Positions 1 through 12,253 of a stretch of DNA of 64,000 nucleotides are shown here, piece by piece (within the stretch, counting starts at the first letter, position 1; every line of letters starts with the position of its first letter). The DNA is from Paracentrotus lividus (lineage: Eukaryota; Echinodermata; Echinoidea; Camarodonta; Echinidae). Position numbers and translations under genes: made by a program. The notes beneath the pieces were generated by a model. The model saw only the letters and a program-made list of their open reading frames with translations. It was not told where the DNA came from and searched no databases. The stretch is from assembly GCA_940671915.1 (NCBI GenBank), contig CALNVZ010003426.1, forward strand, positions 43,842,164-43,906,163, in the 5' to 3' direction.

Positions 1-2061
1 GCATTGCTTTTATTACAATAGTTAGAAAAGTGGATGTAACATCTTTTACTTGCTCAATGACCTACAAAACGACTTTTTTATGTTTCACTTGACATGCTTG
101 ATACAATCACAATTAAAGGGTCGGGGAGAATCGGAATTTACGGACTTTAACAGTGGTATTATGATGATTAAAAGGAATATCATGGATTTGATATTTGTAT
201 TCATAAGTGTTCATTAAACATGGAGGGGCTGCGTTCTTTTAAATACCGTATATAATGATATCTAATAGTAATACCCTTTTGAAACTAAGCTTGTGTCATT
301 ATCAAGAAATCGATGTGTCAGACAGATTTTCTCCAGACCAAAATACCCAATAATACATTAAAAACATTAGTATTTGTTATATGATGAAAACAAAGATACA
401 ATTTTCAAAGGTTTTGTCAAATTTTAGTCAAGTCATTGTATTATATGGCATTTATTATCATATCTGTTTTCATTGACATACTTGGAATGAACCTGAGAGA
501 CAATTTATGGATTTATTAGTCTATTGTAAGACAATCTCAAATTTGTCACCATTTTCAATTTTTTTGTGGGGGTTACTGACTGAGTCACACCAAACAAAAA
601 CCAACCTCAACCCAAAATCTATGGAATAATGTCCATTTGGTCTGAGTGTGACGGAGGCTATACTTGCCATTCATGCTCTCTCAAACTGTGGTTTAGTAAA
701 TTTAATAACTGACATTATTTGGGAAAGAAGGGACTTTTATTCTAAATCACGTGGTAAAGCATTCTGATTGAAGTTAGTTTGAGTTTAACCACCTCAGTGG
801 CTGACAGAGTGAGTCCATTATAATTAAACTCGTTTCAAACTAGTGGAGACAAAATAATGACTTAATTTTGTCCACTAACTCAGGGCGAGCCATTCCATAT
901 ATTGTAAGCGATTTTATCAACGATCTACAAAGGCTTGCACTTAGAATCTAATTGATAATTTTTTCTCTATGATGTTTTAATAAATTGATCGTTTTGCAAA
1001 ATACAACTTTTAAATAACCCCTTGTTCATGTTGTTAGAGTTGAATTGAGGCTCGTTCCCATTTATTTTCCAATTAGAGATTACACACAGAGAAATTTTTG
1101 CAAGTCTTTTGAAAAGTCTTGTAGGTTTTGTAAAATAGGAAACGATGTAAATTCTAGATTGTGTGAATGTATATTACATCGGTTCCTATTTTACAAAACC
1201 TTTTGTAAAAAATATATATATATAATAAAAAATATGTGTGGATAACTGACCCCGAACTATATATGACGCACTGTTAAATTGACACATTGGCAAATTGGTA
1301 AATTAGCGCTCGCAATTACATTATTATGTCTCCTGGGTGCAGAGAAGCGGTTCCAAGCTCATGTTTCAGCACTCAAATGAATCCAAGCATGCCGAAGTTT
1401 ATCCTTTCCTTTTTTCTTTTTTTTTATTATCTGACGTGTCTGAGTGACTCAAATTGCAGAATAGCGTAACTCTATCATTTAATCCCAAATGTACATCCAT
1501 GTTGCCTTTTGATCAAATAAAAGTGATAGATATGTATGCTTGAAGGAAACAGTTATGGTTTGTGGAAACGGAATAATCTTGACAATGGCTAAGTCATTGG
1601 TTCCTGACCAAGTGCGCTTTTCAAATTGGAAATGAATGGTCGAATAATGGACAGTGGAAAATAAACTCGAACTTGAACTTAAAGCCGAGCCTTAACATTA
1701 AAACATTGTGAATGCCCAAAGATTATATGATTACCTTATTACTATACTTATTCAACAATAAATAGTATCGTGTTGATTGGAATATCTTTTTCTGAATAAA
1801 TGAATCGTGTAAATTTTACATTCTAAGAAAGAAAAAAAAGGAGTGGGAAAAAGACGTTCGATCATTTTGCCCACAATATTATATGATTACTATTCATAAT
1901 CAACATACAAATTAATTGTGTTTATTGTACTAAACATTTAGTACAATTTCCTGAATCAATGAATCGTGCAAATTATGCATCATAAGGGGAAAAAGAGATT
2001 TTCGTTCGTTTCAGTGCGCGTTTCATGTATATATAAGTACGATTAATTAATAATTTGTTAA

Positions 2062-2063
<2 letters not shown>
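1..2063. other. AT-rich non-coding stretch
   Basis: No open frame here has a plausible methionine start, protein-like composition or a family I recognise. Composition is strongly AT-rich with frequent stops in every frame. The one clear structure is the inverted repeat at 1123-1201, listed separately. It could be intergenic or intronic; the sequence alone does not say. Confidence 0.7.
1123..1201. repeat. Near-perfect 28-bp hairpin
   Basis: Bases 1123-1150 and 1174-1201 are reverse complements with a single mismatch, separated by a 23-base loop. The arm begins AGGTTTTGTAAAATAGGAAA. This could be a minimal foldback transposon remnant. Less likely it is a small-RNA precursor, since the stem is longer and more perfect than a usual animal pre-miRNA. 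The pairing is seen directly; the origin is inference. Confidence 0.85.

Positions 2064-2142
<79 letters not shown>
2064..2142. repeat. (CT)n microsatellite, about 40 units
   Basis: An uninterrupted CT dinucleotide run of about 79 bases. It is followed to 2190 by imperfect pyrimidine-rich sequence and then ordinary sequence to 2507 with no supportable gene. Confidence 0.97.
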
Positions 2143-2145
<3 letters not shown>

Positions 2146-2507
2146 CCTGTCTCTGTCTCATCCCATCTCTGCCCTACTTCTTGTGCAGTCGTGTTTTATC
2201 TGGCCCAACTGCGAACATTTGATTGTTGTTTTCAATCGCTCTTGTTGACCTTTATAACCCACAAACATTTGTCCGATTGCTTGTTATATGTAAACAACAC
2301 ATTCCAACGCACATCAATATGGGATCGTTTTGTTAAATCATCTGGGGGCAGGGGTGAACTAAAAAAATGGGGAAAGTACATGCAAGTAAGATGTAGAGAG
2401 GGACGGGGGATGGGGGTGGTTAAACTAAGGACGCAGAATAAACGTTTCTCGCAATCACATCGAGAGAGATTTTGAAAAATCAGTAGTTATGAAACTACTA
2501 CCACATT

Positions 2508-2712
2508 TGTGTGTGTGTGTGTGTGTCTGTGTTTGTGTGTGTGTGTGTGTGTGTAAATGCGTGTGTGTGCGCAAACATGTGTGTGTATTGTGTATGCGTG
2601 TGTGTTGTGTGTGTGTGTGTTTGTTTGTGTGTGTGTGGTGTTGTGTGTATGTGTTGTGGGTGTATAAGGGTGTGTGGGGTGTGTGTGTGTGGTGTGTGTG
2701 TGTATGTGTGTG
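2508..2712. repeat. Compound (GT)n microsatellite
   Basis: About 200 bases of TG/GT repeat broken by short variants such as TATG, TTTG and GGTG. Open frames across it on both strands are low-complexity artefacts (Cys-Val and Thr-His repeats). The second contig begins inside the equivalent tract at 7909, so this microsatellite is probably where the assembly broke. Confidence 0.95.
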
Positions 2713-3038
2713 TTATTGCACAATCTCTGAAAGTATCAGTCAAATGATAATCACCCACTGATATTCGATGGAAATGCATAATTTAGATTTGAGTGTTTTG
2801 GTACTTTGTTTGTTTGATTTTTGTTTTGTATGCACATCAAGGTACTTGCACTCAGATTTTCATCTTTCCCAAATAATACTGAATCGAAAGCAGAAAGATT
2901 CCCTTGGAATAAAACATTATTGCAGCTGTCATCATGCAATTTAAGTGAGAGTTGGTGTTTACGGCGTGTAAATCAAGCGTTACATATTGCACTTGACCAA
3001 AGCTCTTGGGATAGTGCACTTTTCGGATCTTGCTAATT

Positions 3039-3655
3039 ACTACCAGCTACTGAGGGTGCCAAACATCATCGGTATGGGGGTAAAGCAGGGGTGTAAGGAG
3101 GGGGGTGGGGTGGTGTACTACCAGCTACTGAGGGTGCCAACATCCCCGGTATGGGGGTAAAGAGGGGTGTAAGGAGGGGCGTGTGGTGTACTACCAGCTA
3201 CTGAGGGTGCTAGCATACCCGGTATGGGGGTAGCAGGGTGTAAGGAGGGGGGTGGTGTCTACCACCTACTGAGGGTGCTAGCATAACCGGTATGGGGTAA
3301 AGCAGTGGTGTAAGGAGAGGGGCGTGTGGTGTACTACCAGCTACTGACATGACTGAGGGTGCCACAATCCCCGGTATTGGGGTAAAGCAGGGGTGTGAGG
3401 AGGGGGGTGGGGTGGTGTACTACCAGCTACTGAGGGTGCTAACATCCCCGGTATGGGGGTAAAGCAGGGGTGTAAGGAGGGGGGTGGTGTACTACCACCT
3501 ACTGGGGTGCTAGCATAACCGGTATGGGGGTAAAGCAGTGGTGTAAGGAGAGGGGGCGTGTGGTGTACTACCAGCTACTGACATGACTGAGGGTCCACAA
3601 TCCCGGTATTGGGGTAAAGCAAGGGTGTAAAGGAGAGAGGTGAGGTGGTATATTG
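3039..3655 (+). repeat. G-rich ~75-bp minisatellite, 8 units (copy A)
   Basis: Eight units begin with ACTACC(A/C)(G/C)CTACTGA near 3039, 3117, 3190, 3257, 3333, 3418, 3491 and 3567, with periods of 69-86 bases. Units fall into types: one with CCAACATCCCCGG, one with CTAGCATAACCGG and one with a CATGACTGAG insertion. The last types recur in the same order, giving a higher-order repeat of about 230 bases. The plus strand carries many G runs of 4-6, so quadruplex formation is plausible. No protein is encoded. Confidence 0.93.
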
Positions 3656-3829
3656 CACCCTTCCCTTGCTCATTTATTTGTATTTCCTAGATCAGGATGT
3701 AAATTAAAGAATATATCTCCTATGAAATTCATGGTGCCATTCATGAATTATCACGTTCTTAGGCATATTTTAACTTTAATTATATTACGCTCTGCTGTGC
3801 TTATTTGACGGTTTCTTGTTAAGTTTCGG

Positions 3830-3916
3830 GGGGTATTATTTGATTTATTATGTATTCATTTATTTATTTTTTTATTTGTTTATCTTATGTTATTTCATTT
3901 ATTTATTTGTTTTTAG
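3830..3916. repeat. TTTA/ATTT-rich low-complexity tract (copy A)
   Basis: Repeated ATTT/TTTA/TTTG words with little other sequence; the counterpart lies at 9078-9152. Open frames over this tract are low-complexity Ile/Phe/Leu/Tyr strings and are not genes. From here to 5380 I see only AT-rich sequence without coding signal. Confidence 0.8.
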
Positions 3917-5381
3917 GGAGGCTGACGATGCAATCATGTACTATCATTGGGTTAGATATCAGGACGTATTTCTGGCATCCTTTCATATTATCTTTTTTTC
4001 CCCGAAATTATTAGGAAACATAAAATTATTTCGAAAAAACAGAATATTTCGTCAAATTAATGGTTACCAAAATTGACTGGTTGTCATCAAAACCGACAAA
4101 CAACAAGAAACAGAACGAACGTGTGACGTTACCTTCTTGTTTTGTACTGTTCGGTTCGGTATATTTTCATTAGTATCGCGGGCACTCCTTTTTTGAGAAC
4201 AGACAAGTGAACCATAGTTTCTTAAATATTAATTTCACCCTTAAATAATCGTGTCATTGAGTTATACACATGTTCATAACCTCCTCATATTTCACGAGTA
4301 TTTTTAGTCGGCAAACTCGTAATCGGCTTTACTTCTACCCTACTATACGTTAATCATATCATGATCGCGCCTTCGTGCTCACAGGGGGCGCAATACACTC
4401 ATCACCTCCACAAACATGCGAAAATAATCGTTAAATTGATAAACAAACGGTCCAAATAGTGGAGGACATCTTAAGAATAGGATATCAAGTGGCTACCACA
4501 TCGGTGTAAAGCGACACCAAGCCAGGACACCGCATGGCACACTCCTGCTAAAATTGAAGAGTCGGTAAAAGATCAATGAATGAGCAGGGAGTGGTTTTAT
4601 TTGGATGTCTCGGAACTTTCTGGAGTTTGAAGAATAGCCTTCGTCACTTTTTTATAAATTCAATTATGAACACAATTATACTCAACAATTTTATAGCATT
4701 TAAAAAATATATATTTTGTTTTGATATTTAGTAATCAACTATCTACCCCAGCTCATTTATTTGTTTTTATTTCATTTATTCATTTATTTATTGTGATTAT
4801 AATAATATAAGCATTGACCCGACTCATTACAAGGCTTTTGGGTTAAATTCCTAATTATATTACCAAATTATTTTCGAACATAGGTAGCCGATGACGCTTT
4901 TTCTCGTTAAGAGACATTAAATTCGTTAAACCAATATTTCGGGGTTCTAATAATAATAGACACAATCTTGCTAATGCGGTTCAAATAACATTTGCTTTAT
5001 TACCGATATCGATTATTGACATCAAGCATGAGGAAGATGGGGAAGGGACGGGGAGGGGGCTCTCAGAACACCAGTCTACTTTTCTTAAGTATATCTGCCT
5101 TCTTGTTTGATCGATTAACATAATCATAAATATAACATAGCAACGTTCCTGGGGTTTGTTTTAGCAATGGACAAGGAAAAAACAACAGCAAAAACACACA
5201 TACTGCAATCGCGATACGGACAGGCAGACGCGGTGAAACAGTTTACGGAGATGACTGCCGAGTAGTTTATTCATTGCCTTGAAAAAATGATCCAAATTGA
5301 TCTTTTTCGCACCCGTCTTTTAAAAGTACTTTCTGCTTAATCGCCAAATTGATATAAATAACACTTATGTTGTTAAGGGGG

Positions 5382-6993
5382 CCGTCACACTGAGGTCGCC
5401 AATAACGTTTTATAACGTTCTTGCCCGTTCTTAAAAAAATTGCTGATGGCTTTGGTCGGGTTGGAACTTATAACTTTGAAAAATAATTCTTTGAATACGA
5501 TACTAGGCAGTTCATAATATTACTCGTTACGTCAATTCCGTCTTTATCGCGTCCGCAATACGTTGTTATCCAGTTCAGACCGAGTAAACAGCTCGTTCAC
5601 TCTATACCGTTCGTATATAGCACGTCCGAACCGTCACTAAAGTGCCTATGCGCAGCATGATAAAAGTTAGGTACGATGTCGTAGTACGTCCTTCTCGTTC
5701 AGAGTAAGTCCTACCCTTTTAAGGAACGTTGTCACTACGTTTAATTTTAGAACTGGAAGCCAGTACGATTTTTTTTAACATGTAAAAATCGGAATGCCTT
5801 TCCGTTCCTCCGTTCGGGCCCGTTCGCCAAGTTCGTAAACAGATTGTAAACGGTCTGTACTAGATTCTAAAAGGTCTGTACTACGTTCAGTCCGTTTGTA
5901 AACAGATTGCGCCCGTTCAACAAGAACTACCAAGAACGCAGTGAGAACTAGCTCAGTGTGACGGGATTATGACATGCGTTCTGTTTAAAAATTGAAACGT
6001 ATTGCTATCCAAGCCCGTGCTATAAAGTCTTGAGCGAGATTGAAATAGGTCTCAAGTAAGTCCACTCCGTGTGTACATAGATTAAGCCCGTTCTGCAACA
6101 ATTTCAATAACATGGTAAGAAATTGTTCAGTGTGATAGTAGTATAAGCGAATAGATCAGCTATTTGATTGCACAACATTAATTGTTACAATTACAGAAAT
6201 CTCACAACTTTTAGAATAATACGAAAAACGGCATTGGTCCGAAAAGAACGCGTACATTTGACCTAATTATTTCTGGATTAAGATGAACAACGTTCGTAAT
6301 ACAGTCCTCAATACGTCCATCACGTCTTTGCCTCGTCTGCAGTCCGTTTGTATCTAGTTAAAATCGGGTGAAAATGACCGTTTCCACGAAACAGAGCCCG
6401 TCTGAACAATCCAAACCCGTCCCCAGTTAGTTTTAACCCTTCTTAATCAGTTCCAACTCGTTCCAATGCGTTTCGTCCCGACCTAACTAGTTCTTGTCGT
6501 TTTTAATCCATCAAAGTCCGTTCTTACTCGTTCTTACGTCGACCAAACGGCCTCCAGAAAGTTCATCTCGTTCTTACTGCGTCATTATCCGTGTCTAGAA
6601 AGTGTTGAACGCAAATGCGTGCCCGTTTCCCATAAAAACCCTAGCCCGTTTTTGCCAGACCTCATGCGTCTTCGGTAACTTCAAGCTGGTAATGAATATG
6701 CAATGCTCAGTTGTAAGACGTCCTAGCACATGTTTAGAACGATTTAAGTACGGCAATTTCGTTTAGTAGTACGTCCATCTCGTTTCAGGTACGTTGCCAC
6801 CCCCGTTAAATTTTAGGACGAAGATGGGCGCCCGATTTTTTTGAACACTTTTTTGAAAATCCGACCGAGCTAGTCCATGAAGTTCGTAAACAGATTCGTA
6901 AGAAGTATTTACTACGTCCAATCAGTTACACACAGACTATGCCCGTTCGGCAAAATTTGCAAGGACGTAGTAGGAACGAGCTCAGTGTGACGG
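5382..6993. mobile_element. 1.6 kb inverted-repeat element, CCGTCACACTGAG termini (copy A)
   Basis: Terminal inverted repeats of 17 bases with one mismatch lie at 5382-5398 (CCGTCACACTGAGGTCG) and 6977-6993 (CGAGCTCAGTGTGACGG). The interior has no coding capacity. It is crowded with short CGTTC, CGTCC and CCCGTT words and with variants of GTAAACAGATTG and GTCTGTACTA, so it looks like degenerate, phased short repeats. Further copies of the terminal motif occur inside at 5950-5964 and, weaker, 6127-6136, suggesting a composite or nested element. I infer a non-autonomous DNA transposon. No target-site duplication is obvious, and the superfamily is not assignable by eye. Confidence 0.7.
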
Positions 6994-6999
6994 GGGTAT

Positions 7000-7883
7000 A
7001 AGGAGTTTAAATTTTGTAAACGTGCTATTAACCCTTTGCCAGAACGGACGCCTATCATGCCTATAGACGTTTCTAAAGAAATTGATTTTTAATGCATCGG
7101 TTTAAGATTGCACTTAGTGTGCATCAAACGGTGTCTGCTGATCTGGATTACACTAACATAAACAATACAAATTTCAATGTGCCCGGATGCAACTCCTTGG
7201 TCATTTTTGGTAGGCCTATTAAGTTTTAAAACAATATGGAAAAATCCTCTCACCCCCCCCCCCCTCTCCCTCGTGATTATTTAGTTTTCCAGGTCAATTT
7301 CAAACTCTTTGCAATCGAATTCGTTTACGTTCATTCAATTTAAACGATACCTCATGGGCGGAGCTATGGGTCAATTGAATTAACTTTTTAGATTTTTTAA
7401 TCGCGATCACATTTCGGAGGAAAGTGCTTGTCGAAATGTCAAATTGATCAGAGATAGTTTAAACTTGACCCGGAAAACCTTAATTTTATTATTATTATTA
7501 TTTTATTCGGCAAAGAAATATACATGAGAACATATAAAACAATTAACAGTGTATAATAACAAAGATAGATATTTAGCCACATGGATGCCGGGACGCCTTT
7601 ATCATACCGGATAGTATACAAAATATTATAATGGAGTTTCAAAATATTTATATATAGTATCATTATTATTATTTGTTTTTATAATATTTTCAAAAGATAA
7701 GAAGTTAATTTCTCGCTCTTCCCTCGCAGCGATGCCCGCAGTGGTCGTAATGATCGGAATACGAAGGGCACTAGAAAGAGATAATCCTATAGAAAAACGC
7801 TTCATGTCATTCTAATTATGAGCAGAAATAGATTATCGAGATAAAACTTAGAGAAAAATATATGTGTGGGTTCTTATCTCTCC
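7000..7883. other. Non-coding tail of copy A
   Basis: AT-rich sequence with a poly-C run at about 7251-7264, an (ATT)n patch near 7485-7503 and (TTA)n near 7660-7672. No coding frame or element boundary is recognised. It ends at the assembly gap. Confidence 0.6.
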
Positions 7884-7908
7884 NNNNNNNNNNNNNNNNN
7901 NNNNNNNN
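7884..7908. other. Assembly gap, 25 N
   Basis: Exactly 25 N. The same length occurs at 49741-49765, so the number is a placeholder and does not estimate distance. It separates two near-identical direct copies. Confidence 0.99.
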
Positions 7909-7940
<32 letters not shown>

Positions 7941-8270
7941 TGTTATTGCACAATCTCTGAAAGTATCAGTCAAATGATAATCACCCACTGATATTCGATG
8001 GAAATGCATAATTTAGATTTGAGTGTTTGGTACTTTGTTTGTTTGATTTTTGTTTTGTATGCACATCAAGGTACTTGCACTCAGATTTTCATCTTTCCCA
8101 AATAATACTGAATCGAAAGCAGAAAGATTCCCTTGGAATAAAAACATTATTGCAGCTGTCATCATGCAATTTAAGTGAGAGTTGGGTGTTTACGGCGTGT
8201 AAATCAAGCGTTACATATTGCACTTGACCAAAGCTCTTGGGATAGTGCACTTTTTCGGATCTTGCTAATT

Positions 8271-8890
8271 ACTACCAGCTACTGAGGGTGCCAACATCAT
8301 CGGTATGGGGTAAAGCAGGGGTGTAAGGAGGGGGGGGGTGGTGACTACCAGCTACTTGAGGTGCCAACATCCCCGGTATGGGGGTAAAGCAGAGGGTGTA
8401 AGGAGAGGGGCGTGTGGTGTACTACCAGCTACTGAGGGTGCTAGCATACCCGGTATGGGGGTAAAGAGTGTGTAAGGAGGGGAAGTGGTGTACTACCACC
8501 TACTGAGGTGCTAGCATAACCGGTATGGGTAAAGCAGTGGTGTAAGGGAGGGGCGGTGTGGTGTACTACCAGCTACTGACAATGACTGAGGGTGCCACAA
8601 TCCCCGGTATTGGGTAAAGCAGGGGTGTGAGGAGGGGTGGGGTGGTGTACTACCAGCTACTGAGGGTGCTAACATCCCCGGTATGGGGTAAAGAAGGGGG
8701 TGTTGTAAAGGAGTAGGGAGTGGTGTACTACCACCTACTGAGGGTGCTAGCATAACCGGTATGGGGGTAAAGCAGTGGTGTAAGGAGAGGGGCGTGTGGT
8801 GTACTACCAGCTACTGACATGACTGAGGGTGCCACAATCCCCGGTATTGGGGTAAAGCAAGGGTGTAAAGGAGAGAGGTGAGGTGGTATA
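8271..8890 (+). repeat. G-rich ~75-bp minisatellite, 8 units (copy B)
   Basis: Same eight-unit order as 3039-3655, with scattered indels inside G runs. Proline-rich open frames on the minus strand across this array simply translate the repeat and are not genes. Confidence 0.92.
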
Positions 8891-10630
8891 TGCACCCTTC
8901 CCTTGCTCATTTATTTGTATTTCCTAGATCAGGATGTAAATTAAAGAATATATCTCCTATGAAATTCATGGTGCCATATCATGAATTATCACGTTCTTAG
9001 GCATATTTTAACTTTTAATTATATTACGCTCTGCTGTGCTTATTTGACGGTTTCTTGTTAAGTTTCGGGGGGTATTATTGATTTATTTATGTATTCATTT
9101 ATTTATTTATTTATTTGTTTATCTTTATGTTATTTCATTTATTTATTTGTTTTTAGGGAGGCTGACGATGCAATCATGTACTATCATTGGGTTAGATATC
9201 AGGACGTATTTCTGGCATCCTTTCAATATTATCTTTTTTTCCCCGAAATTATTAGGAAAACATAAATTATTTCGAAAAAACAGAATATTCGTCAAATTAA
9301 TGGTTACCAAAATTGACTGGTTGTCATCAAAACCGACAAACAACAAGAACAAGAACGAACGTGTGACGTTACCTTCTTGTTTTGTACTGTTCGGTTCGGT
9401 ATATTTTCATTAGTATCGCGGGCACTCCTTTTCTTGAGAACAGACAAGTGAACCATAGTTTCTCATAAATATATATTTCACCCTTAAATAATCGTGATCA
9501 TTGAGTTATACACATGTTCATAACCTCCTCATATTTCACGAGTATTTTTAGTCGGCAAACTCGTAATCGGCTTTACTTCTACCCTACTATACGTTAATCA
9601 TCATGATCGCGCCTTCGTGCTCACAGGGGGCGCAATACACTCATCACCTCCACAAACATGCGAAAAATATCGTTAAATTGATAAACAAACGGTCCAAATA
9701 GTGGAGGACATCTTAAGAATAGGATATCAAGTGGCTACCACATCGGTGTAAAGCGACACCAAGCCAGGACACGCATGGCACACTCCTGCTAAAATTGAAG
9801 AGTCGGTAAAGATCAATGAATGAGCAGGGGAGTGGGTTTTATTTGGATGTCTCGGAACTTTCTGGAGTTTGAAGAATAGCCTTCGTCACTTTTTTATAAA
9901 TTCAATTATGAACACAATTATACTCAACAATTTTATAGCATTTAAAAATATATATTTATGTTTTGATATTTAGTAATCAACTATCTACCCCAGCTCATTT
10001 TATTTGTTTTTATTTCATTTATTCATTTATTTATTGTGATTATAATAATATAAGCATTGACCCGACTCATTACAAGGCTTTTGGGTAAAGCTTTTCCTAA
10101 TTATATTACCAAATTATTTTCGAACATAGGTAGCCGATGACGCCTTTTTCTCGTTAAGAGACATTAAATTCGTTAAACCAATATTTCGGGGTTCTAATAA
10201 TAATAGACACAATCTTGCTAATGCGGTTCAAATACATTTGCTTTATTACCGATATCGATTATTTGACATCAAGCATGAGGAAGATGGGGAAGGGACGGGG
10301 GAGGGGGCTCTCAGAACACCAGTCTACTTTTCTTAAGTATATCTGCCTTCTTGTTTGATCGATTAACATAATCATAAATAATAACATAGCAACGTTCCTG
10401 GGGTTGTTTTAGCAATGGACAAGGAAAAACAAACAAGCAAAAACACACATACTGCAATCGCGATACGGACAGGCAGACGCGGTGAAACAGTTTACGGAGA
10501 TGACTGCCGAGTAGTTTATTCATTGCCTTGAAAAAATGATCCAAATTTGATCTTTTCGCACCCTCTTTAAAAGTACTTTCTGCTTAATCGCCAAATTGAT
10601 ATAAAATAACACTTATGTCTGTTAAGGGGG

Positions 10631-12253
10631 CCGTCACACTGAGGTCGCTCAATAACGTTTTATAACGTTCTTGCCCGTTCTTAAAAAAATTGCTGATGGC
10701 TTTGGTCGGGTTGGAACTTATAACTTTGAAAAATAATTTCTTGAATACGATACTAGGCAGTTCATAAATATTACTCGTTACGTCAATTCCGTCTTTATCG
10801 CGTCCGCAATACGTTGTTATCCAGTTCAGACCGAGTAAACAGCTCGTTCACTCTATACCGTTCGTATATAGCACGTCCGAACCGTCACTAAAGTGCCTAT
10901 GCGCAGCATGATAAAAGTTAGGTACGATGTTCGTAGTACGTCCTTCTCGTTCAGAGTAAGTCCTACCCTTTTAAGGAACGTTGTCACTACGTTTAATTTT
11001 AGAACTGGAAGCCAGTACGATTTTTTTTAACATGTTAAAAAAAATCGGAATGCCTTTCCGTTCTCTCCGTTCGGGCCCGTTCGCCAAGTTCGTAAACAGA
11101 TTGTAAACGGTCTGTACTAGATTCTAAAAGGTCTGTACTACGTTCAGTCCGTTTGTAAACAGATTGCGCCCGTTCAACAAGAACTACCAAGAACGCAGTG
11201 AGAACTAGCTCAGTGTGACGGGAATTATGACATGCCGTTCTGTTTAAAAATTGAAACGTATTGCTATCCAAGCCCGTGCTATAAAGTCTTGAGCAGATTG
11301 AAATAGGTCTCAAGTAAGTCCACTCCGTGTGTACATAGATTAAGCCCGTTCTGCAACAATTTCAATAACATGGTAAGAAATTGTTCAGTGTGATAGTAGT
11401 ATAAGCGAATAGATCAGCTATTTGATTGCCACACATTAATTGTTACAATTACAGAAATCTCACAACTTTTAGAATAAATACGAAAAACGGCCATTGGTCC
11501 GAAAAAGAACGCGTACATTTGACCTAATTATTTCTGGATTAAGATGAACAACGTTCGTATACAGTCCTCAATACGTCCATCACGTCTTTGCCTCGTCTGC
11601 AGTCCGTTTGTATCTAGTTAAAATCGGGTGAAAATGACCGTTTCCACGAAACAGAGCCCGTCTGAAACAATCCAAACCCGTCCCCAGTTAGTTTTAACCC
11701 GTTCTTAATCAGTTCCAACTCGTTTCCAATGCGTTTCGTCCCGACCTAACTAGTTCTTGGTCGTTTTTAATCCATCAAAGTCCGTTCTTACTCGTTCTTA
11801 CGTCGACCAAACGGCCTCCAGAAAGTTCATCTCGTTCTTACTGCGTCATTATCCGTGTCTAGAAAGTGTTGAACGCAAATGCGTGCCCGTTTCCCATAAA
11901 AACCCTAGCCCGTTTTTGCCAGACCTCATGCGTCTTCGTAACTTCAAGCTGGTAATGAATATGCAATGCTCGTTTGTAAGACGTCCTAGCACATGTTTAG
12001 AACGATTTAAGTACGGCAATTTCGTTTGTAGTACGTCCATCTCGTTTCAGGTACGTTGCCACCCCGTTAAATTTTAGGACGAGATGGGCGCCCGATTTTT
12101 TTGAACACTTTTTTGAAAATCCGACCGAGCTAGTCCATGAAGTTCGTAAACAGATCGTAAGAAGTATTTACTACGTCCAATCAGTTTACACACAGACTAT
12201 GCCCGTTCGGCAAAATTTGCAAGGACGTAGTAGGAACGAGCTCAGTGTGACGG
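10631..12253. mobile_element. 1.6 kb inverted-repeat element, CCGTCACACTGAG termini (copy B)
   Basis: Second copy of the element at 5382-6993, with the same termini at 10631-10647 and 12237-12253 and the same internal terminal-like motif near 11208-11222. Length and interior match copy A apart from small indels. Because the whole 5.2 kb flank is also duplicated, this is not evidence of a second insertion. Confidence 0.7.

Larger units (their letters stand above)
2690..7883 (+). repeat. Copy A of a 5.2 kb direct duplication, ends at gap
   Basis: This segment, from the end of the GT tract to the last base before the N run, is repeated in the same order and orientation at 7909-13158. Both contain the minisatellite, the TTTA-rich block, the 1.6 kb inverted-repeat element and an ATT-rich tail. 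Differences are mostly single-base and homopolymer indels, for example four versus three T near 2798/8029. The right edge of copy A is exactly the gap edge, which favours an unmerged contig overlap over a biological tandem duplication. Confidence 0.95.

Noticed and set aside
8511-8910. Proline-rich minus-strand open frames
   Set aside because: Direct translation of the minisatellite; the equivalent frames are broken in the other copy.
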